From: Molanna angustata
Taxonomy: Eukaryota; Arthropoda; Insecta; Trichoptera; Molannidae
DNA: 64,000 bases
Direction of reading: 5' to 3'
Assembly: GCA_963576475.1 (NCBI GenBank)
Contig: OY754984.1
Span: forward strand, 19,865,215 to 19,929,214
The notes beneath the pieces were generated by a model, which was not told the origin of the DNA, made no database searches, and saw only the letters and a program-made list of their open reading frames with translations. The position numbers were made by a program, and so were the translations under genes. Shown here piece after piece: positions 54,714-64,000 of this stretch. The number at the start of each line of letters is the position of its first letter. The stretch's first letter is position 1.

Positions 54714-54889
54714 CGAGAATTCCGGGCCATACATGTTGCAGCCCACCAGGCGCTACCACATCCTCATACATTCCCAAAACTAAGCAATAATGCTTGTGCT
54801 ATAGGTGAACGAAACCGGTCGTGGCAGGATCGAACTCTCGACCACTGAATTACTAACCCAGTGCGCTAACCGCTCTGCCACCACCCACA
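54714..54889 (-). mobile_element. tRNA-derived SINE, family 3, copy b
   Basis: The minus strand reads GTGGTGGCAGAGCGGTTAGCG (A-box), then GAGAGTTCGATCCTGCCACG (B-box), then AGCACAAGCATTATTGCTTA and GAATGTATGAGGATGTGG. Better preserved than copy a at 5148. Confidence 0.75.
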
Positions 54890-55000
54890 TATTAGAAGAA
54901 TATGTTTCAACGGAATGGAAGACCTAAAGAGTTATGGCAGGTACCTAACTGAGTGAATGGAACACTAAATCAAGTAATATCCAGATGTGGTTTAAAAATT

Positions 55001-55266
55001 TAGGGACAGAATTCGCAATGACGACATTAGCGGACCTGTGAGACCGAGGACATCATACGATGGAGTAGAGATAGGAGAAGATTCTGCAGGGACCATGTCA
55101 ACAGGATGGACGCATCTTGAATCCCATCCATAGCGGCAAACGAAACCCCACCAGGGCATCGTCTCCCCGGAAGACCACCGAAGAGGTGGAGGGATAGCTG
55201 GACCTCAGCTTCACAGGAATAGCTTTCTCGAAAAAACAGATCTACTATCTAATATAAGAAGAAGAA
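55001..55266 (+). mobile_element. 5'-truncated RTE-type LINE tail with 12-bp TSD
   Basis: The plus strand, in shifting frames, reads GDRIRNDDI-like, ETEDIIRWSR, FCRDHVNRMDAS and GRPPKRWRDSWTS, the same order as the copy at 15992-16358. The GAA-type tail AAGAAGAAGAA ends at 55266. GGTTTAAAAATT is duplicated at 54989-55000 and 55267-55278. Confidence 0.85.
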
Positions 55267-55299
55267 GGTTTAAAAATTGATTTAAAAAATTTTTTTCGT

Positions 55300-56230
55300 C
55301 ATTTATTTATTTATTTTATTTTGGGAAACAAAACAGCTGTTACATATTTTACATTAATAAAAAAAATAATAATCAGGAAAGTAAGCCAATTACATTGTTC
55401 CACAGATTAATATACATAATAAAGACAATTCAGTACAAAGTCAAAGACAAAAGTGTGGTGTAAGTGTACAATTGTGATGTGTGTGTGTGTATGTGTGTGT
55501 GTGTGTGTGTATTTTATGAAGCGAGGGTGGGACATGAAGGAAGGTAGGAGAGGAGGAAAGGGTGAGTTGTCATATTAATATAGTATTGGACATACCAAAA
55601 ATTATACAATTTGGTACATAAAGTATTCATTATAATATTGATGATAGTTGTTTTTTTAATGATTGTAGGCTATTGTTAAAAATATCTGGCTTATGATTAA
55701 GGTTATTGTACATATTGCAGCAACGGTTAATAAAAGTGTTATTTGCATAGTTTGTTCTTGAGTATTTAGTGTAAAAGAGGAGGTTCTGGCGGTTTTGTCT
55801 GGCGGGGCAGTTGAATGGGATTTGTCCTAAGAGATACGGACTAGATACGGACTATCTATTTGGTTGTTGAGTAATTTATATAGGAAACATATATCAGTTA
55901 TACCCCTTCATTTGTTAAGTGGCAACATTTGGTGGTGTTTTAAAGATTCCTCATAACTGATACCAAATCGAGGTGTTTAATGATTTTTTTTTTGGATTCT
56001 TTCTATGTTGTCTATGTGCTACTTATAATGAGGATTCCATACAGTGGTTGCGAATTCCACGTGGCTTCGAACATATGCGTGAAATAAAATTTTAAGAGAA
56101 TCAATATTCTTAAATGGTTATTAAAATTAATGAACATTAATGGATATCCGAAAATATCTCTATAAAATTTAAGATATTTCATAAATAAATTGTTTGTAAT
56201 TGTCAAAGCAAAAAGCCAATTTTCCATAAA
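55300..56230 (-). mobile_element. Degraded CR1/Rex-like LINE
   Basis: Minus-strand fragments in several frames read YRDIFGYPLM, a VEFATTVWNPHY-like segment, IDNIERIQKK, LLNNQIDSPYLLGQIPFNCP and FINRCCNMYNNL, in the order of a CR1/Rex-type RT C-terminus. Many stops. The 3' end near 55300 has an AATAAATAAATAAATGAC-like tail. A GT microsatellite at 55478-55510 lies in its 3' region. Confidence 0.65.
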
Positions 56231-56582
56231 GCTTTAATATATATGATTTCTATACATAATTCTCTTTGAAGGTAATATTTACCCGCCCTTAGTGCACGTT
56301 TATTCAAAATTCCAACTCTCTGAATATTTATCCGCAAAGATAAATATTGTATAGCCAGAAATGTCAACAAGGCACCACCAATAAATGTTGCCACAACACC
56401 GACAGGAAAATGTGACGTATTTTTAGACCCTTTACATCACTTCAGAGATGGTAAACCTTCAAAAAATGTTTTTATTTGTCAGCTGTTATGAGAAATAAGC
56501 ATCATAAATCGAACGTATCAAAAAACTTACTCGTCATTAGGGATTGCAATCGCTGGATCCCGCATCCGGCAATCCAGCTGTT
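56231..56582. other. No gene seen
   Basis: AT-rich. It may contain more of the LINE relic, too decayed to call. Confidence 0.4.
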
Positions 56583-56763
56583 AGATGGCAAAGAGCTAAT
56601 ATAGGTAGATGGCAAAGAGCTAATATAGGTAGATGGCAAAGAGCTAATATAGGTAGATGGCAAAGAGCTAATATAGGTAGATGGCAAAGAGCTAATATAG
56701 GTAGATGGCAAAGAGCTAATATAGGTAGATGGCAAAGAGCTAATATAGGTAGATGGCAAAGAG
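56583..56763 (+). repeat. 24-bp minisatellite, about 7.5 copies
   Basis: The exact unit AGATGGCAAAGAGCTAATAT plus AGGT is repeated without change. As 24 is a multiple of three, it opens frames on both strands (8-residue repeats such as RWQRANIG). I treat these as incidental. Confidence 0.95.
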
Positions 56764-56872
56764 AAAAAAACGTCAATAAACGCTTATTTCCTTTGAAACG
56801 TTTATCGCTTCATTCTTCATTCTCCATCTTGAATTGTGATCAATTATGTCCCCAGTCACTTAATCGAGTTTA

Positions 56873-57047
56873 TTCTTCTCTATGTGCCCTGTCGGGTCCC
56901 CCCGACGTTGACGAACACTCGGGAGAAACTTTCCCTGTTCTGTGCGGTGCTCCACTCCTCCACACGCCTCACTCCGGTCCACTCCCGAATGTTACGGAGC
57001 CAGGATAGCTGCTTCCTGCCGACCCCTCTACGGCCCTCAATATTCCC
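56873..57047 (-). mobile_element. 5'-truncated RTE-type LINE tail with 12-bp TSD
   Basis: The minus strand reads GRRGVGRKQLSWLRNIREWT and VEEW, then a stop, the GRRG.GR..SWL.N.R.WTG C-terminus of an RTE-like family, and ends AGAGAAGAA. TAATCGAGTTTA is duplicated at 56861-56872 and 57048-57059. It is a different subfamily from the copies at 16 and 55 kb. Confidence 0.8.
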
Positions 57048-57059
57048 TAATCGAGTTTA

Positions 57060-57478
57060 AAAATCTACTATAAAAACTAACTTATTATGACATGTATTTT
57101 TTTACATGGCTGCATTGGAGACACTAGCTTTGGGTCCATTATATTGTTCCAAAGAAGCGCACTACGTAGCGATGGGGAGGGTTTGAAATCTACTACGAAA
57201 AATATGAATTCGGATTTTTTTTTTCTTGGTACAAATGGTTGTCGATCTCATCATTGCGCCATTTGTTAGAGATGTGATCATATTTTATTACAAATCTGTA
57301 TTGTGTCGTGTCCTTTTACGTTACCCTTTTTCCTTTACGTTACCTCCTTTATATTGTACTCTGAGATACATTTTATATTTTTACATACATAGTACACTCT
57401 TTTATCTTCATTTCCGTAAGACACGTACATCAAACTGCAAGACAAGTCAATTTATTATATATTTGTATTCGGAATATA
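57060..57478. other. No gene seen
   Basis: Unassigned sequence up to the satellite array. The ORFs at 57087 and 57226 have no motif. Confidence 0.45.
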
Positions 57479-60400
57479 GAAAATACAACAGGCAACAATA
57501 ACATCTCACATAGTTCAGCAATGAGGTTCACCATCACACATTCTGAATGTAGTGTTTCGGGTGTCTCGTAAGAGCCGGGTAATAGAAAATACAACAGGCA
57601 ACAATAACATCTCACATAGTTCAGCAATGAGGTTCACCATCACACATTCTGAATGTAGTGTTTCGGGTGTCTCGTAAGAGCCGGGTAATAGAAAATACAA
57701 CAGGCAACAATAACATCTCACATAGTTCAGCAATGAGGTTCACCATCACACATTCTGAATGTAGTGTTTCGGGTGTCTCGTAAGAGCCGGGTAATAGAAA
57801 ATACAACAGGCAACAATAACATCTCACATAGTTCAGCAATGAGGTTCACCATCACACATTCTGAATGTAGTGTTTCGGGTGTCTCGTAAGAGCCGGGTAA
57901 TAGAAAATACAACAGGCAACAATAACATCTCACATAGTTCAGCAATGAGGTTCACCATCACACATTCTGAATGTAGTGTTTCGGGTGTCTCGTAAGAGCC
58001 GGGTAATAGAAAATACAACAGGCAACAATAACATCTCACATAGTTCAGCAATGAGGTTCACCATCACACATTCTGAATGTAGTGTTTCGGGTGTCTCGTA
58101 AGAGCCGGGTAATAGAAAATACAACAGGCAACAATAACATCTCACATAGTTCAGCAATGAGGTTCACCATCACACATTCTGAATGTAGTGTTTCGGGTGT
58201 CTCGTAAGAGCCGGGTAATAGAAAATACAACAGGCAACAATAACATCTCACATAGTTCAGCAATGAGGTTCACCATCACACATTCTGAATGTAGTGTTTC
58301 GGGTGTCTGGTAAGAGCCGGGTAATAGAAAATACAACAGGCAACAATAACATCTCACATAGTTCAGCAATGAGGTTCACCATCACACATTCTGAATGTAG
58401 TGTTTCGGGTGTCTCGTAAGAGCCGGGTAATAGAAAATACAACAGGCAACAATAACATCTCACATAGTTCAGCAATGAGGTTCACCATCACACATTCTGA
58501 ATGTAGTGTTTCGGGTGTCTCGTAAGAGCCGGGTAATAGAAAATACAACAGGCAACAATAACATCTCACATAGTTCAGCAATGAGGTTCACCATCACACA
58601 TTCTGAATGTAGTGTTTCGGGTGTCTCGTAAGAGCCGGGTAATAGAAAATACAACAGGCAACAATAACATCTCAAATAGTTCAGCAATGAGGTTCACCAT
58701 CACACATTCTGAATGTAGTGTTTCGGGTGTCTCGTAAGAGCCGGGTAATAGAAAATACAACAGGCAACAATAACATCTCACATAGTTCAGCAATGAGGTT
58801 CACCATCACACATTCTGAATGTAGTGTTTCGGGTGTCTCGTAAGAGCCGGGTAATAGAAAATACAATAGGCAACAATAACATCTCACATAGTTCAGCAAT
58901 GAGGTTCACCATCACACATTCTGAATGTAGTGTTTCGGGTGTCTCGTAAGAGCCGGGTAATAGAAAATACAATAGGCAACAATAACATCTCACATAGTTC
59001 AGCAATGAGGTTCACCATCACACATTCTGAATGTAGTGTTTCGGGTGTCTCGTAAGAGCCGGGTAATAGAAAATACAACAGGCAACAATAACATCTCACA
59101 TAGTTCAGCAATGAGGTTCACCATCACACATTCTGAATGTAGTGTTTCGGGTGTCTCGTAGGAGCCGGGTAATAGAAAATACAACAGGCAACAATAACAT
59201 CTCACATAGTTCAGCAATGAGGTTCACCATCACACATTCTGAATGTAGTGTTTCGGGTGTCTCGTAAGAGCCGGGTAATAGAAAATACAACAGGCAACAA
59301 TAACATCTCACATAGTTCAGCAATGAGGTTCACCATCACACATTCTGAATGTAGTGTTTCGGGTGTCTGGTAAGAGCCGGGTAATAGAAAATACAACAGG
59401 CAACAATAACATCTCACATAGTTCAGCAATGAGGTTCACCATCACACATTCTGAATGTAGTGTTTCGGGTGTCTCGTAAGAGCCGGGTAATAGAAAATAC
59501 AACAGGCAACAATAACATCTCACATAGTTCAGCAATGAGGTTCACCATCACACATTCTGAATGTAGTGTTTCGGGTGTCTCGTAAGAGCCGGGTAATAGA
59601 AAATACAACAGGCAACAATAACATCTCACATAGTTCAGCAATGAGGTTCACCATCACACATTCTGAATGTAGTGTTTCGGGTGTCTCGTAAGAGCCGGGT
59701 AATAGAAAATACAACAGGCAACAATAACATCTCACATAGTTCAGCAATGAGGTTCACCATCACACATTCTGAATGTAGTGTTTCGGGTGTCTCGTAAGAG
59801 CCGGGTAATAGAAAATACAACAGGCAACAATAACATCTCACATAGTTCAGCAATGAGGTTCACCATCACACATTCTGAATGTAGTGTTTCGGGTGTCTCG
59901 TAAGAGCCGGGTAATAGAAAATACAATAGGCAACAATAACATCTCACATAGTTCAGCAATGAGGTTCACCATCACACATTCTGAATGTAGTGTTTCGGGT
60001 GTCTCGTAAGAGCCGGGTAATAGAAAATACAACAGGCAACAATAACATCTCACATAGTTCAGCAATGAGGTTCACCATCACACATTCTGAATGTAGTGTT
60101 TCGGGTGTCTCGTAAGAGCCGGGTAATAGAAAATACAACAGGCAACAATAACATCTCACATAGTTCAGCAATGAGGTTCACCATCACACATTCTGAATGT
60201 AGTGTTTCGGGTGTGTCGTAAGAGCCGGGTAATAGAAAATACAACAGGCAACAATAACATCTCACATAGTTCAGCAATGAGGTTCACCATCACACATTCT
60301 GAATGTAGTGTTTCGGGTGTCTCGTAAGAGCCGGGTAATAGAAAATACAACAGGCAACAATAACATCTCACATAGTTCAGCAATGAGGTTCACCATCACA

Positions 60401-61572
60401 CATTCTGAATGTAGTGTTTCGGGTGTCTCGTAAGAGCCGGGTAATAGAAAATACAACAGGCAACAATAACATCTCACATAGTTCAGCAATGAGGTTCACC
60501 ATCACACATTCTGAATGTAGTGTTTCGGGTGTCTCGTAAGAGCCGGGTAATAGAAAATACAACAGGCAACAATAACATCTCACATAGTTCAGCAATGAGG
60601 TTCACCATCACACATTCTGAATGTAGTGTTTCGGGTGTCTCGTAAGAGCCGGGTAATAGAAAATACAACAGGCAACAATAACATCTCACATAGTTCAGCA
60701 ATGAGGTTCACCATCACACATTCTGAATGTAGTGTTTCGGGTGTCTCGTAAGAGCCGGGTAATAGAAAATACAACAGGCAACAATAACATCTCACATAGT
60801 TCAGCAATGAGGTTCACCATCACACATTCTGAATGTAGTGTTTCGGGTGTCTCGTAAGAGCCGGGTAATAGAAAATACAATAGGCAACAATAACATCTCA
60901 CATAGTTCAGCAATGAGGTTCACCATCACACATTCTGAATGTAGTGTTTCGGGTGTCTCGTAAGAGCCGGGTAATAGAAAATACAATAGGCAACAATAAC
61001 ATCTCACATAGTTCAGCAATGAGGTTCACCATCACACATTATGAATGTAGTGTTTCGGGTGTCTCGTAAGAGCCGGGTAATAGAAAATACAACAGGCAAC
61101 AATAACATCTCACATAGTTCAGCAATGAGGTTCACCATCACACATTCTGAATGTAGTGTTTCGGGTGTCTCGTAAGAGCCGGGTAATAGAAAATACAACA
61201 GGCAACAATAACATCTCACATAGTTCAGCAATGAGGTTCACCATCACACATTCTGAATGTAGTGTTTCGGGTGTCTCGTAAGAGCCGGGTAATAGAAAAT
61301 ACAACAGGCAACAATAACATCTCACATAGTTCAGCAATGAGGTTCACCATCACACATTCTGAATGTATTGTTTCGGGTGTCTCGTAAGAGCCGGGTAATA
61401 GAAAATACAACAGGCATAATAACATCTCACATAGTTCAGCAATGAGGTTCACCACCCATTCTGAATGTAGTGTTTCGGGTGTCTCGTAAGAGCCGGGTAA
61501 TAGAAAATACAATAGGCAACAATAACATCTCACATAGTTCAGCAATGGGGTTCACCATCCATTCTGAATGTA
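57479..61572 (+). repeat. 106-bp satellite array, about 38.6 copies
   Basis: The unit starts GAAAATACAACAGGCAACAA, contains ATCTCACATAGTTCAGCAAT, CACACATTCTGAATGTAGTG and CGGGTGTCTCGTAAGAGCCG, and ends GGGTAATA. Copies differ at about one base or none, apart from the last two, which have short deletions. Since 106 is not a multiple of three, each pair of units yields a 72-codon minus-strand frame that simply restarts every 106 bp. These are not genes. The array homogeneity indicates recent expansion. The true copy number may differ from the assembly. Confidence 0.98.
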
Positions 61573-61970
61573 GGGGTCCAGTTTGAGCGAATTAAAATAC
61601 CTTTATGTAACTTGTCACAAAATAAAACTAATAAATTTATAGAATATCATATGTTTTTGTGACAAATTGTATCACAACCCGCTTATATTATACCTCCAAG
61701 TATTATTTAGAAAGTGTAAGTACAATTACCATAATGGTATAAAGTCATCTGTCCACTTTTATGTGAATGGAAAAAGTCACAGTAAAATCTTTTAACTGAC
61801 AGATGGCACAAAAGGGACCGTAGGGACAGGTGGGACCCGCGGAAAGGAAACATACAAACGCATACAAATAAATAATCAGTATTAGTGAAATTGCGTCTGC
61901 GAAAAGCGCCAATAAACTTATAGTCTTCCAGAGTCATGGAGGGAGCAATGTTGGGGATTTGTCTTCGAAA
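61573..61970. other. No gene seen
   Basis: Flank of the satellite. A 76-codon minus-strand frame lacks recognisable features. Confidence 0.45.
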
Positions 61971-61976
61971 TAGAGC

Positions 61977-62154
61977 CTTCTTCTTTTTCTTTGCCTTGTT
62001 CTACTTCAGAAAGGATCGTCTCTCCTAATCCTTCGGCGCCAGGATGATCTGTCCTGTATTGTCGGGGCTGGTATTTGGGCTTTATCCATGAGCTTACTCA
62101 TACTACCCCACCACGTGGATAGTGGACGTCCTTTTGAGTAAGAGATGGAATTAT
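61977..62154 (-). mobile_element. 5'-truncated RTE-like LINE tail
   Basis: The minus strand reads KGRPLSTWWGSMSKLMDKA and TIQDRSSWRR, the GRP.TRW.D....K......A.DR..WR tail of RTE-type proteins, then a stop and a GAAAAAGAAGAAGG tail. TAGAGC occurs at both junctions (61971-61976 and 62155-62160), a short and therefore uncertain TSD. Confidence 0.6.
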
Positions 62155-62699
62155 TAGAGCTAGAACAGTGACAATGGATATTATTGAAAGGGTTATAACC
62201 AGTGGTGATATTCAAAATATTTAATAAAGGGCTCGCTAACAGAAATTTTTTTACCCGGCAATGTTGCGTCATGACAAACACACGTCTAACAACAAACTGG
62301 CTATCCTCGGGAACCGGCTCATGCTCTAAACAAGTTTCTCGGAAACTATGAACGGTCGAGAATATTACCAAACGCACTCGGTAACGTACTCAATGCAAGA
62401 CTAATTCGATACACCGAGTGCATATCGGAAAATCTTCTTCTTAGAAATGTTACGCGGGTTTAACAAAGGTTTCGGAAAACTTTGAAAATTTTAACGTGGG
62501 TTTTTTTTTTGTTCTGAGTTTTTTCTTTTTTCTCATCTACCTATTTTATTATGTTGTTGATTATATTTTTTTAATTTGTGGATAGTAATTTTGGCGAATG
62601 TTTTTTTTTACTGTTTTGTATATTTATTTTTTTTGATCGCGGTTTCTGTCCCAAATAAATAAATAAATAAGGTCCCCCGTTAGGTAAGCGGGGTCTATA

Positions 62700-62930
62700 T
62701 AGTATTATAATTTACAATATTTTATCATGTTACATTATATTTCATCATATTATATTGCATAACATTTATATTACATCTTATCATATTGTATTAATATTGC
62801 ATTGTATCACACCATATTACATCATATTCCAAAACATTAAATTATATTACATTCTATCATATAACATTATACTATATGAGATTCCATCATATTACATTAT
62901 ACTATATTATATTACTATTTTCTTTTAAAA
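62700..62930 (+). repeat. Degenerate ATTACATTATATC-type tandem repeat
   Basis: Successive variants of TATTACATTATA and TATCATATTACAT, 10-15 bp each, without a fixed register. Confidence 0.7.
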
Positions 62931-63796
62931 TATTAGTAAATATAAAATAAATAATATAAGTAAAATATTACCTACTATACAATCAATAATTGCATAGTCA
63001 TTAATTTAAATAAAAGAAAGCATTTTTGGCTCAATTTTATATAAGCAATTTAATGTAAAATAAATAACTTTAAGCTGTAGCTTTCTGAGATGAAATAAAT
63101 CTTATATTAGTCCATTGTTTGTTTCTGTATAACATAAACATCTTAAATATAAGCACATAATTTTATCGCTATTTATTCTGAGTTTTTATTCCTGCATAAA
63201 TATTTGTAGATAATAATTTGAAAATAATTACCTCGGGATCTTGAATTATATTTAATGGAGGTTGTATTATTTTCTTTGTTCGCTATTAACAGAGACCGGA
63301 TATTTGAAGAGACGAACCGGAACAGGATATTGACTGTCTCTCAGTTTGCGCAGTTAATAATTGACTCGCTAGATGGGGGTATTTTAATTTATTTCTTTGG
63401 GGTCTGTTGTTTACTTAGAAATATGAACTTAAATTAGACCGCTTGTTATTAACTGCAAAATATTCAACTTGGGTGGAACTTGATAAATTCAATTATTGGT
63501 TATTCTATTCATTCAATTCAAAAACAAAAAAAAATGTTGAAAAATTTCATTGACTATCGCTAGGGAAAAAATACAATGTTTGCGTAAATGCATCTTAAAA
63601 ATATATTTTTTTTTATTTATCTTATTTCATTAATACAACAGTTTTAAATAATATTAAAAAAGGTATATTAAATTACAAATAATGTTATAAACCTTTTTAA
63701 GGCTCTTTTTACTATAGATACAATTTGTTTGGTAAAATATTAAGCAAGGAGGGAGAAAAAATAATCAGTGAAAAGAAAAAGAGAATAAACAAAAAA

Positions 63797-63912
63797 AAAT
63801 AACAATTTCATATAATAAATAAAAAAATAACAATTTCATATAATAAATAAAAAAATAACAATTTCATATAATAAATAAAAAAATAACAATTTCATATAAT
63901 AAATAAAAAAAT
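63797..63912 (+). repeat. 28-bp tandem repeat, about 4 copies
   Basis: AACAATTTCATATAATAAAT followed by AAAAAAAT, nearly exact, with a decayed extension to about 63950. Confidence 0.9.
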
Positions 63913-64000
63913 AACAAGTACATTATATAAATAAATAACAAGTATATTATTGGTACAAGTAAGTTAACAAGCCAAAAATGAACTTATAATTATGGCGCAG

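Larger units (their letters stand above)
62161..64000. other. No gene seen; AT-rich with short repeats
   Basis: Only simple and short tandem repeats are recognised (62700-62930 and 63797-63912). The ORF at 63255-63437 has no motif. Confidence 0.45.

Noticed and set aside
56502..57008. Repeat proteins with RWQRANIG or STYISSLP units
   Set aside because: Frames opened on both strands by an exact 24-bp minisatellite.
57430..61545. More than thirty overlapping 72-codon ORFs (MLNYVRCYC...) as a gene family
   Set aside because: They are the same minus-strand frame restarting in each 106-bp satellite unit. The unit length is not a multiple of three, and substitutions show no synonymous bias that I can see.

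Overview
The window is AT-rich nuclear DNA from an arthropod, most likely an insect. The evidence is Ty3/gypsy, BEL/Pao, I-type, RTE-type and CR1/L2-type retroelements together with tRNA-derived SINEs, MITEs and canonical eukaryotic tRNA-Asn(GTT) genes. I found no complete protein-coding host gene. The only confident host genes are two identical tRNA-Asn genes (29.8 and 30.9 kb). A CpG-rich block ending in a consensus splice donor (28.8-29.03 kb) is the best candidate for a host promoter and first exon. Nearly every long ORF belongs to a mobile element.

Layout. 0-3.2 kb: 5' part of a Ty3/gypsy element on the minus strand, running off the left edge and broken by one frameshift. 3.3-10.4 kb: old CR1-like LINE relics, a TA-flanked MITE, three tRNA-derived SINEs, and an RTE copy inserted into a stray copy of the monomer that forms the 106-bp satellite 52 kb away. 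10.4-14.1 kb: no recognisable genes. 14.1-16.4 kb: two 5'-truncated LINE copies with exact target-site duplications (TSDs). 17-25.9 kb: a hAT MITE with an 8-bp TSD, degraded LINEs, and two inverted copies of an unnamed repeat, one of which carries a GT tract of about 220 bp. 26-28.4 kb: a truncated RTE copy and two minisatellites. 28.8-31 kb: the CpG-rich block and the tRNA-Asn pair. 31.5-35.8 kb: nested LINE, hAT MITE and SINE cluster. 37.3-43.5 kb: complete BEL/Pao element with matching 259-bp LTRs, a CTACA TSD and one frameshift. 43.9-49.5 kb: full-length two-ORF I-type LINE with a 13-bp TSD and both ORFs open, inserted in a decayed SINE head. 49.6-51.1 kb: foldback elements. 51.1-54.3 kb: CR1-type LINE plus a second related 3' end. 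54.7-57.05 kb: SINE, truncated RTE copies, LINE relic and a 24-bp minisatellite. 57.5-61.6 kb: about 38.6 copies of a 106-bp satellite. 61.6-64 kb: AT-rich DNA with short tandem repeats.

How the parts relate. The autonomous elements (BEL and I-type) look young. The numerous short RTE copies look dead on arrival: each keeps only the 3' end, a GAA-type or GAT-type tail and, in most cases, an exact 9-12 bp TSD. Five separate CR1-like LINE 3' regions, spread from 9.8 to 54.2 kb, share a hairpin whose 19-21 nt loop is conserved (ACA, then RGY, then GCYTAGT or close to it) while the stem sequence changes and stays paired. This is the most interesting unexplained signal and is plausibly a recognition structure for the LINE reverse transcriptase.
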